In this document: one piece after another, positions 21,024-31,400 of the stretch | How the letters are laid out: every line of letters starts with the position of its first letter | How positions within the stretch are numbered: the stretch's first letter is position 1 | DNA from: Trebouxia sp. TZW2008 | Lineage: Eukaryota > Chlorophyta > Trebouxiophyceae > Trebouxiales > Trebouxiaceae | Direction: 5' to 3' | DNA: 35,429 nt | Assembly: GCA_002118135.1 (NCBI GenBank) | Contig: BDIU01000114.1 | Coordinates: 1 to 35,429, forward strand | Notes under the pieces: model-generated | What the model was told of the DNA's origin: nothing | Databases searched by the model: none | The model's input: only the letters and a program-made list of their open reading frames with translations | Program-made: the position numbers and the translations under genes

Positions 21024-21671
21024 ATGAACGTGTTACGACAGGCCTGTCGGGCTGCGAGTCAAAGCTGCGCCGCGAGCGTACGAAGTCAAGGGTCGGTCGG
21101 AACATCATGTCAAGCATCCTGTGCGGGCTTGTCTGCTAACGGTCAGCAGCTGCGAAGCATGGCTTCAGGTAAATCTTTATTTGGCAATGCTGCAAACGTT
21201 TGACGGTCCGCTGTGAGTGGTGGCTGGTGTGTGACACACAGTGAATCTGCAGGTGGTCACCATGGTCACGAAGTCACGTACAAAGGTCTGACGCTTCATG
21301 CACCTGCGACCTGGCATTCGTACGTTGGCAAAGGCATGTGTGGTCTCATGTGGTAAGATTGTTGGCGTTATGAGTCAATCAGCAAGCAGCTGTCCCTGTT
21401 GTGGAGTAGTAGCTACACCTATGGTGCTGCTGTGTAAAGCCACAATTTTGGCCATACAGGTTCTGGATCTTTGTTCGAGCATACCATGATGGCGACGCTT
21501 TCTTGGTAAGCGACACCTTGGCTTGCAATCGAGAATGGCCATTGTATTCTGTTTGTCGTTTTACTTGACAGGCGCTAAGTGCTATGTGGGTGTGTGGTGC
21601 AGTTTGGCCACGCTGGACATTTTGAACATGAGCTACATCATGAGGGCCATCATGAGGAAGACAGTCATTGA
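21024..21671 (+). CDS. NDUFB2: mitochondrial complex I subunit NDUFB2-like, 4 exons, 119 aa
   Basis: Exons are 21024-21168, 21253-21352, 21460-21505 and 21603-21671, in phase for 360 nt. NDUFB2-type proteins are small single-span accessory subunits of the membrane arm of NADH:ubiquinone oxidoreductase. The first ~48 residues (MNVLRQACRAASQSCAASVR and onward) are rich in Arg, Ser, Ala and Cys with no acidic residue, as expected of a mitochondrial presequence. The mature part follows the plant pattern closely: GGHHGHEVTYKGLTLHAP, TWHSYVGKGMCGLMWFWIF (the membrane span), RAYHDGD, then a His/Glu-rich tail (HELHHEGHHEEDSH). The His-rich tail and the MWFWI core are the best diagnostics. Plant homologues are about 70 residues without a long presequence, so the N-terminal extension is a difference worth noting. 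Confidence 0.88.
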
Positions 21672-22629
21672 TACCTCTCTCATTCAGACAACATGCCATC
21701 ATGCGCTACTTCCTGGTCTCGACCGGTCAACATGGTGCTACCTCACAAAGTAGCATAGCAGCACAGATATTGCAGAATGCTTTCTCTCTGCAATCTGCGC
21801 TCAAAAGCATGCGCTTTGAGGAACACTATCAGCTGGCATCAGCTTTGTTTTGCATGACGTTTGTTGAACCTTACATGTGTTCTGTGGTCAGCTCACAGCT
21901 TTCTTCTCTGGACCAAGTCTTTTGATCTTGAAGTCTTCTGGTCTCAAGATGGCACAATAACTTGCAGCTTAGTCTCAGGAAGGCTCCTGACTAGTGCTGA
22001 CAAGCCAAACCTAAGAGCTGCCCAAATCAGCAAGCTGTTTCATTGCGACATGTATTGATTTTGCCATCAAGACATTGAAGGTCATCATGCATCACCAGGT
22101 GGTCTCACTTTGGTGTACCTGGCTTTCAATCCCTTGCATGATCACTTTGATATCAATGCAACAGCCAGCAATGATGGCAATGTAAATCTATCTTACATTG
22201 GTATTGCTAGACACACACATGTAAGAAGTGCAGCAAAAGAAGCAACAGTATTATGCTTTAGTACAGTACTGCACAGTATTGCCCCAGGCTTTGGACGTGG
22301 GAAGCATGAAGCTGAGATGATAGGTCACAAACAAGAGCCTATTGGTACAGGTGGGTGCATTCGCTTTGGCTGCAAGAGCTGTTGCAGCCCTGAAGCAACC
22401 CCAGCACTATAGTTGTCCCATAAAGTGAGCACTGTGACCAAAATTGCATAATTGAGTTCATCTTCATCTTCATCTGAAGCAGCATACCGCTAGACCACAA
22501 GCTCAAAGTACACATCAGCTTGGCTTGACAATTTGTCAGCAAATGCCAAAAGCTGCAGCATTTCACCAGTAATGTATCCAAGCATTGCGCGTGACGTCAG
22601 CTGAAGCTTTGAATTGAATTCCACTATTG
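21672..22629. other. convergent intergenic spacer
   Basis: This is the 3' region shared by the NDUFB2-like (+) and sigma factor (-) genes. Open frames at 21861-22058 and 22110-22412 have no recognisable domain or splice context. I see no RNA gene or repeat array. Confidence 0.6.
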
Positions 22630-25600
22630 TCAGTTCCTTGCCCTGACAACCTCTCTAGTGCCACCAACTTCCTGCTGCTCATTGTCGAAGTCAGTATACG
22701 CTGAAAGCATGGCACAGCGGTTTGGCTCTTTCAACTTCCTGAGAGCCTTGAACTCTATCTGGCGAATGCGTTCCCGCGTGACCTGCAAGTGGGCAAATTA
22801 GTGTTGAAATCAGGACTAGCTGTTCATGGACGCCTCGACTGAATACAACTATTTGCTCATGATGTAACTTTTAGGCACCTGACAAGATGTGCAGTTCCTG
22901 TGAATACGGGAATGAGTCATGCAAGTTTTCCTGAAGTGGTGCAATCATGCAACAAGCAAGAAAGAAACGGCCTAATTTGCCGCTGAAAGCAACTAGAGCA
23001 TTTACACCAGGAAGTCACAAATGAAAGTATGCTAGGCGATTACAAAAGAGTGTAGACCAGGCAATTTCAAAAGTATGTAGACCAGGCAATTACAAAAGAC
23101 CAGGCAATTACAAAAGACCAGGCAATTACAAAAGACCAGGCGAGTGAAAGGGACAACCTTCACTGTGCAAAAGACGGGACAACAGGCTCACCAGCATGAT
23201 TTTGCCGACTTCTTCCAAAGTCTTCTCTTGTCCATCATCCAACCCATACCGTAACCGTACAACCTGACTCTCTCTTGGACTAAGAGTATACAACAACTGG
23301 TTCATGTCGTTGTGCATCAGACTCGCTTCTGCATCATCTTCGGCAGATTCCACATGCTTGTCTTCTACCAAGTCACCCAAAGTGGCTGAATCTTCTGAAT
23401 TGACTGGCGCATCCAAGTTTGCAGGACTGTGGTGATACTGCAGATGACAAGAGAAGCCTTTCAATTGCAGTAAGGGCAACCGCAAAAGAATAACCCAATG
23501 AACAACGAGATTTGCAAGCACTGCAGTGCCTCACTTACTGGTAAGCCTTCCTCTAGCACGGTCATGACACCTTGCTAGCAAGTGTGTGAAAATACGGATC
23601 ATGATATTGCAAATAGCAAGAACAGCCATTTGCTTGCAATAATGTACACTGCATTGGACACAGGTGTTTGAAGCCACTTCACTGTCTCTACTTGCACCTA
23701 GCAGAATCATGAAGCAAGGCTAGCAAGCGTGTACTGAAGGACGATGATCACACTGCAGATGACAAAAGGAGCACTGAGGCATGACTAGTGAATCAATCAG
23801 ATCCAAGCGGCAAGCTGTGATGAATGCCTGCTGAGATCAATGAACAGATGACAACGCTTTTCTGAAAGAAGACACATCATACTAGACAAGACGATTGCTA
23901 CAAAGCATGAAAGCTCAGCAGACATGTCCATTGTTGCTTGGCAAACAGCACGGCCGCTACAACAGCTGTACAAGTTCTGCAAAACATTGATGCAAAGGTG
24001 CATATCCTGGTGCCTGAGGACAGACCAAACGTGGGCTTGCTGGCGCATGCATCCTGCGGAAAATGTATGTATGCCAAACAGCAAAGGGAGGGAAGCTGTT
24101 CACCTTGCGCAAAGCAAACAGTTTGTCCGCAGGAATACCAATTTTCACTGCAACTTCCGCATCATCAAACTCTGTCTGCAAGGGGTTTTCTGACCGCATC
24201 TCCCTTTCTGCCTTGTTGACCTTCATCCACAGCTCATGCAGGTGCACTGGCAACCTGCACATACACAACAACATCACGTTATGGCATGCATAGCATCTTT
24301 TGCTGCAGCAACATGCAGGCGCGCTGGCAACCTGCACATACACAAGATCATGACATTATGGCATGCATAGCTTTCTGTGCTACAGCAGCAGGCAGGTGCA
24401 CTAGCAACCTGCACTTATACATTACTTTGACTTTATGGCATGCATAGATTTCTTTGCTGAAGCAGCCAGAAGCTCTGCGCCATATGCCAAGCTCCAGCAG
24501 CCAGAAGTTCAGCCGCTTATAAATTGTTCGTGAAACACCAGCTTGGATATCAGCTCAAGATAACAACACCCATGTTTGGCTTGCAATTGCTGTTTGCCCA
24601 GATGCTGCTTGACAAATGCAGGAGGACTGCTGCACAACCATCGACTGATTTTGCCAGAACCTTCCAGGCTGCAGTCATGAGCTGTGTGCACACAATTTGC
24701 TGCCATAGAAGTCTGAGCAAACAGGTATTCGTGTTGCACTGTTGACATGTTTGACATTGTCTGTTGGCCCTCCTGTTGCGTCCCAAGAACAGTGCAGCTG
24801 ATTGATTGATTGACAACCCACCTGATGATTCGCGCCTGCTCAGAAATCGCCCTGTTGATAGCCTGCCTGATCCACCAATGGGCATAGGTAGAGAACTTGA
24901 AGCCCCTGGTTTCATCAAACTTCTCAACGCCCTTCAAGAGCCCAATCATGCCCTCTGAAACCAGATCGTCAAGGTCCAACCCACGACCCTGAAACTTCCG
25001 AGCCACCGACATGACCAGCCGCTGATTACACTGAATCATCTGCATTCTGGCTGCTTTGCCTTTGGAAAGGTGATCCATGAAACTGTCAAAGTCTGGCAAT
25101 GCGGAAGCGGCTGCCCATTCTGAATCTGTTGGTTGCCTGAAAAGCCTTGTCTTCAACTGCATTCTGGCATCTTCCAGGCGCAGGAGCTCCTTGACATGCA
25201 CTGTCAACTCAGCCTCTTGGGCTGCTGTCAGCAGGCGGCCACCACTAACCTGCAGCACGAAGGGGCACAATTGTTTAAAAGCAGACAGTGTATGCAGGTG
25301 CAGCAGCCCCTTAACAAGCATAGTCAGCTTAGCCTCTTGGGCTGCTGTCAACATGCAGCCCCCACTAACCTGCAGCACGAAGGAATACAACTGATTACAG
25401 GCAGTTCACTAGCTTTGTACGCACCTAGCAGTCCATAATTCTATATATAAATGCAGTAGCTCCTTGACATGCACTGTCAACTCAGCCTCCTGCGGTGCTG
25501 TCAGAAGGCGTTCCCCACTAACCTACAGCATGAAAGATTACAGGCAGTTCACTAAATCTGTATGCAGCTAGCTGTCCAATGGTTCTGTACGTAGATACAG

Positions 25601-27439
25601 GAGCTTCTTGACATGCACTGTCAACTCAGCCTCTTGGGCTGCTGTCAGCAGGGGGCCCCTGCTAACCTGCAGCATGAAGGGACAGCATTGTTTACAAGCA
25701 GGTCATGACACTCATGTGCACCTGGCAGTTCACCACTCTAGGCTGCACAAAGCAAGGTCATAAAACCTCACTAGGTCAGCAGCAAGCTTGCAAATGCTGA
25801 CTATGATGGTGCATGCACTCAGCACAGTCATCAGATCTTTTCAGCAAGAAGGAAGTAATGGCAAGTATGATGAAGGGGCGGCACTAAAACAGATAGGCTG
25901 CTATGAAGTCTTGTACAGAATAGCTACTTGGCCTGACACCAAAGGGACAAATTCGCAGGCTATGCACCAGCAGGGCGCAATTCAATCAAGCACTGACTCT
26001 TTCATGCTTGGAAATGGTGTTACTCTTGGTACAGGACCCTGTGAAGCTGCAAGCTGCTTTGTTCTACACCAGTACAAGCCTTCAGTCTAGTAGTACTCAA
26101 CAGATGACTCTTGCGTCTTGCTGTCAATATATCTGGTCTGCACACAAAAGGTCATGCAACGTACGTTTGTCTTGTACCTGATAGAAGATGCTCTACAGGA
26201 TACAAGACAATCAAGCTGTGTGACAGACTGGACACTTGCCTTCTCATGGGGACTGCATGCACTAGCTGGTCTGACAAGACAACATTCGTGCCGTATGCAC
26301 GTAGCACATTTGCTGAAAAGTGTCAAGACCGTTGGTGTTGTGATCATGAGTACCACTTGCCTGTAAAGCACCCGCCATGACGTCATCATTGGCAGCCTGG
26401 GCCTTTGACATAGCCCTGCCTTTCGGAGTGAGAAGACCGCCACTCATGCTTGGCTGTGAAGTTGACGCACTGCTGCTTGCTGTAGCAACTGAGTCTTGGC
26501 TGACAGCCGGTGAGCGGCTCTGGCGTGCTGCAGCTCTCGCCAGAGCCCTTGATGTCGAGGTCTTTGGCTTATTGGAAGCTGCAGCTTGCAGCTTGGCATT
26601 GCGCTTGGCAGCTGCTTTTGTGGCAATGCTGGTACGACGCTGCCTTGGTTTGGCAGCAGCTGGCAATGCTGCTGATGATGATGCTGGTGATGATGATGAT
26701 GGCGAGGAGGTGGAGGCTTCAGAGTTGCTGCGCTGTCTAGCAACTCGTGCACTGGATGCTGATGCTGATGCGCCTTGCTGTCCCGCTGCCGCTCTAGAGT
26801 CTGCTTTAGCCTTCCTTTTGGCCAGCCGAATGTCAGCTACCTCCTTTTTGTGAGTCAGCCGTGATCTTTCTATCTTGCCAATGTCCTCTGGCTGCAGCAT
26901 GAGGGCACAACACCATCAGTCTGAGTGGAAAGTACGCCATGACAATGTGAGTAAATGCATGAAACGCCAATGGGTGTCAGTGACAGGGTGACCAACAAGT
27001 TCCTCACCGTGAAAGCTTTCAGATCATGCAGTTCACCCTGCAGCCGCTGCGCCAGATCTTCAAGGTTCTTGTTGGTCCGCTCTAATGCATCTGCCTGTGT
27101 ATTATAGATGGAAGTACCCAGCAAAAGTTCTGTATCAGCATCCTCTATTGTCTCAACAGTGTCGACTACGCTAGCGGCTCCAACTGACTGTGCTCCGGCT
27201 GACGTCACATCGACAGGTTTGCACTGACGCCTGGACTGCAGCCTACAGCGCCCTCTGCTACAGCTATGCAATCTATTCTTGCCAGCGTTTCCGCAAAACT
27301 GTTCGCGCTGACGTATCAAGTTGTTCAAGGAAAAGGCACGGTTGGGTAGACTGTGCTTCAGCGCACAGCTCGGACGGTGCATGCTGTTGCTGAGCCGCGC
27401 GTGTGGCAAAGTACTGTTGGCTGTTTGATAGCAGCCCAT
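22630..27439 (-). CDS. plastid RNA polymerase sigma-70 factor, 6 exons, 646 aa
   Basis: Exons on the minus strand are 27439-27008, 26891-26361, 25249-24822, 24254-24104, 23437-23192 and 22782-22630, 1941 nt in phase. Nuclear sigma factors direct the plastid-encoded RNA polymerase to -35/-10 promoters. Residues 1-75 are Arg/Ser/Asn-rich with almost no acidic residue, fitting a chloroplast transit peptide. Exon 2 is a basic Ser/Ala-rich linker. Exon 3 has region 1.2 ([20 protein letters not shown]) and region 2 ([55 protein letters not shown]). Exon 4 is region 3 (LPVHLHELW and onward), exon 5 region 4.1 ([20 protein letters not shown]), and exon 6 the region 4.2 helix-turn-helix ([19 protein letters not shown]) plus a ~30-residue tail. 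Intron 2 has a GC donor (cag|GCAAGT). Introns 2 and 3 contain decayed exon-head arrays. The start is the first ATG of the transit-like exon, in a good context (gccATGG). Confidence 0.93.
23033..23142 (+). repeat. minisatellite in sigma intron 5
   Basis: Two ~25-26-bp units (aggcaattNcaaaagNNtgtagacc type) are followed by three identical 18-bp units (aggcaattacaaaagacc). The shorter unit looks like a deletion of the longer one that was then amplified. It lies between the sigma exons for regions 4.1 and 4.2. Confidence 0.9.
24241..24425 (-). repeat. sigma exon 4 head: intact plus two copies, exact 77-bp period
   Basis: In transcription order, acceptor-plus-exon-head copies lie with landmarks at plus coordinates 24405, 24328 and the intact 24251, exactly 77 bp apart. 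Each has gtgcagGTTGC(C/T)AG followed by exon-like GTGCACCTGC. The intron part (tatggcatgcatag on the plus strand) is also repeated. The short copies retain usable-looking acceptors. Confidence 0.88.
25170..25690 (-). repeat. sigma exon 3 head: intact plus three copies, 120-153-bp spacing
   Basis: Exon-start positions on the minus strand are 25666, 25522, 25369 and the intact 25249. The copies encode [40 protein letters not shown] and [20 protein letters not shown], against [20 protein letters not shown] in the exon. All keep an AG acceptor. None reaches a donor: similarity ends after ~75 nt, where the real exon continues into region 2. They lie in the intron that opens with the GC donor. Confidence 0.92.
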
Positions 27440-28499
27440 GGCAGCAAGTTCCTCCTGACGACCAGGCCACCACCCTCAATACCTCGACGCCAACTATGCC
27501 GCGTTACGAGCACCCAACAACAGCATGCAATACGCTCGTAGGGTCGCGACTAGGCTGAGATATGTGTGGCACAGTCGGCTTCAAACCAGTGGTAGGGTTT
27601 TCGAAAATTTTAAGGGTTCCGACATGAAATGCATAGAATGCAAGCGCCTGCTTCAGTCGACGGCTTGAACTTCATGAACGTCCTGAAGAATGTCCATGCA
27701 ACGATGCGCATGTGGCACGCGTAGTGAATCTGTGCTGAATTTGGCAGAAGTCATCATGGCATGCTGCAGAATGCGCTATCTGGCAGCATTGTGTGCAGCA
27801 GAGAAATTTGACAATTTGGTCAGGTTGCCATTCAAGTTTGAGACTGACAGGTCACCTGGGCATGACAGTATCTGTGACACCACTCGCACCTGAGCTGATG
27901 CATATTCGCACAGAGTACACATCGTACAGTTGCTGCTGCTGCTGCATCTGTACATGTGTTAGACTGTAGCCACCCAAGCCTGGATTTGCAAAGCTCCAGC
28001 TGAAAGGTGCTCGATGAGCTTATTGTCTCAAGCAATGCAGCGCCCAAGTGATGTCCGATAAGATCGTCCGAGGTTTCAGATGGTGTCTGTCGCCAGGTTG
28101 CTCAAAGGTGGAATATACGGAGCCAAATGCTGCCCCAAAATGGTCAGTTGGCTGACTCAGCGACGTTTTAGCAGCAGCTGTTGAGCTCATACATGTCAGC
28201 ACAGCTCATCTGCCTGTGGTTCGAAATGCCACAAGGTCCACTGCATGGTCAACTTGCCTCACATGGTCACTTTTGCCATTATGCAGCTGTTCAGCATTTG
28301 AGTCAGCGCAGGCCTACCATACTTAATCACATTATTCCAAAGTCACACTCAGCATGAACGCACACTTTCAACAACCCACTGCAACATGTATCTCTCGTAC
28401 TCATGTCAGCTGGCTTTCCTATATCAAAGCGTTGTCAGTCATGTGTAATGAACTCAGGTCAACATTTTGAAAATTTATTGTAATACCAGAATGCCACTG
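27440..28499. other. intergenic spacer, CAS 3' end to sigma 5' end
   Basis: This spacer lies between two minus-strand genes. It holds the sigma factor 5' region with tagggttttcgaaaattttaa near 27592, and dispersed repeat copy 2 (27837-27971). No gene is supported. Confidence 0.6.
27837..27971 (+). repeat. dispersed repeat, copy 2
   Basis: Shares the ordered blocks of copy 1: TTTGAGAcTgacAGGTCaC, CAGTATCTGTGACAcCACTC, GAGCTGATGCATATtC, CACAGAGTAcAcatcgt, GTTGCTGCTGCTG and GCATCTG. It matches to about the tgtagcc at 27971. Confidence 0.6.
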
Positions 28500-31400
28500 T
28501 CACCTTCGCGACGCAGACTGCTGTGAAGACTGTTGCGAATTCTCATCTGACCCCCTGCTGGATGAATTGCTATCTGGCATGTCGTCAGTCATGACTTCTG
28601 GGTCAACTGCTCCTGAGGTAGGGAGCTCACTATAGCTCAAATCTGGTTGTTGTGTAGTGGAGGCAATAGCTTGCCTGCCAGACTTGAACACTCCAGTAGT
28701 TCTTGTAACAATCTGCTGCACGTTGGCTTGCAAGTCAGCAAATGCATCCTGCAGATGGCAAACAGCAACTGCAGACTCTGTTCACATATTCAGCATGTTG
28801 TGATATGCACACAACCATGACACCTCTGTCAAGTATTGTAAATAATCATCATAGCTTGATCTGCGCTGTGGTTAACATCAAGCTGCAGCTCAATGTGTTT
28901 TCTGTATTTCTGCTGCAGTGAGACACACATGAACACAGGACAGTATTGATCTCTGTGTGATGTACCCACTGTGAAAAGCATGACCAAAGGGACAAGCATA
29001 CGCTGCAAAACTTCATAGACAGCTGCTGTGAGTGAAGGCATGGCAGGATGCAAAACGCATGACACTGCATTGACCTTGCAGCAAACAGCATTTGGCAAGC
29101 CTGCACACCATTATTGTGTGAAGCAAACGCAAAGTTGTGCAGGCTATTGTGTCTGTCGATGTGCAAAGTTGTGCAGCATATGGTACAGGTTTGAATTCTT
29201 ACAGATGCTCTCATGCTGACGTGACCGTCGAGTCACAAACCTGGGGACTGTCATAGCTGGTAACCCAGTTGATCAAGCTGAGCTGAGCTCCAAGAATGCC
29301 GACGTACTGCAAGGCAAAATGCCAATCTATCAAGGCCACGCCTCCCAGGCCCAGTCCACCCACTGCTCCAGCTGCAATCACAGGATCCCTGCCACACATG
29401 TCACACTGTCAGCACCATAACAACGGCGAAACAGATGGCAGATTCCAGCACAGGTGTTAGGTGCACATGGCACAGGTCCTGTCCTGTCAGGCCGGGCTAC
29501 TTTAGTGCTAAGAATGTCTGATGTTCAGCACGATCAATGCTGCATGTGGCTTGATCTGTACTGGCCAACTTAGAGAACAGGCATGTAGCTGAAGGTCATC
29601 AGCTGATTGCCAGTGACACAACTGATCAAGCAAAGTTGGATGCTGCAGCTGTACATGGTGTGCAGCAGCAAAGGCTGTCTGGCTGTAGACATGACACGCC
29701 GTCTTGCGTAAGTCCTTGAAAAGAAGCTTGAGAGTGCGTGATGGCATGACGAGGCAGAGTGAAGTTGTCAGGCGTCACAAGGTGGCTTGACAGCTCGCAA
29801 TTGACATGACCTGGCAGATTGCAGTTGCTTGAGCTTCAAATTTGAATCTGGTGACAAGAACAGACAGATAGGAGAGGCTGAGGTTTTAAAGCACAGACGA
29901 TGGGAAGTGAAGCATAAGATGACAAAGCAGGGTGCAGGCAATGTCAGTCTTGAAGGCGGTGTTGGGTTGAGACATCTGTAGCAGCCTTGCACCTGAGGAA
30001 GGAGGAGGCTCTCTCCCCAAGGCTTTCCACCTCATCTGACAAGGAGTCAAAGACAGTCGTCTTGTAGTTGACGTCAGTGCTTTGTACATCCAGCCCTTGC
30101 TTCTCCCATGCACTGAACCCACCCTGGGGCAAGTTCACTGAGCTGAGTGACAAGATGTGGTGATGCATGCATGATCTGTCAACTTGTATTTGTCAAAGGT
30201 GTTAAATGCTGCACACAATAGCCAATATGGCACAGCGACAAAGCAAACATGTTGCAGTTTGTATCTGTGCTTGAGCAGTAGCTGTCAAACAGCTGCACAC
30301 GTGCAAATGAGTGCATGCATCAATGATCCGTGCATGGCAAAGCCTGGGGCAAAGCAAACAGCATGCAGCAGAACGTAGACAAAAACAGCGCAGCAGCTGG
30401 CAAATGCAAACTGCACACATGGAAATGCACATGTACACACACACGCATGCACGCACACATGTATGCATGCACACACACGTATGCATGCACACACACATGG
30501 TGCAAGAGTCATGTCTCACCTCTAGGACAAAGACTTTCCTGCGGGATAAGGACCTGAGACTTCTGGCAATGGCAACAGCGTCTGAACCGCCACTCTGATC
30601 CATGATGACTAATCGTGTGCGTTGTCCCACCTGTGAGCATCACGTTGATCAGCCAATCAAATTGCGCATCTTGCTGATAGAATCCATCTGGCATTGTCGG
30701 CATGACCCCCAGTGAGTCCCTTACACAGAACTGTCCATTGACTGGTTGATGAACTGAACTTGATACCAATTTGAATACGGGACCAGCAGTCCAATAGCTT
30801 GCTGCATGATTTGTGATTGCTTTCCTTACCAGAGCTTGCATCATGAAGACTATGCAGTAACAGCTGACAGTGCCGCAAAGACCTCAGCAGAAATTAGATG
30901 TTACAGCAGTGCAGAACATGACTGCAGCGTCACATGCAGCCTAATTCAAAAATATTATCATGCCCTCATGCATGCGGGGCACGAAAAGCCACAGTCACAA
31001 TGCAATCAACTGGCCCTGCTGCATTGTTGGTGAGTTGTCATACATTTCATTTTGCAAAAGCTGTGAACACTGTGAGTCCAATTGCTGTACATATTGCAGT
31101 GACAATCCAAGCTCTTTTAAGGTACAAGTGCCTGAAAAGCTTCTGCACAACTGACCTGTTTGAGGCCAGCTATCTGAAGGGCAGTGATCTCTAGGCTGAG
31201 GCCCTGCCCCTGTCTGCTGGCACGGGCACTGCTGGAGGTGATGGGTTGGATGGGGATGGCTGCGCCCTTGCCCCTACTTCGCCGCTTCAGCAGAGGTATG
31301 CCTCTCGTGTTGCGCGTCTCCTCTTTCCTGTGTCGAAATGTGTGTCAGCTCCTGGAGTGAATGAACACAACTTTGCCATTTTCGAGCAGATGCTGCAACG

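Noticed and set aside
22110..22412. 100-aa plus-strand open frame in the spacer
   Set aside because: No domain, splice support or compositional signal.
26377..26853. 158-aa plus-strand open frame
   Set aside because: It is the antisense shadow of sigma factor exon 2, whose biased Ser/Ala codons keep the opposite strand open.
30202..30630. 142-aa Cys-rich minus-strand frame
   Set aside because: Only its first ~37 codons are CAS exon 7. The Cys/Val/His part is translation of the CA repeat past a good donor.
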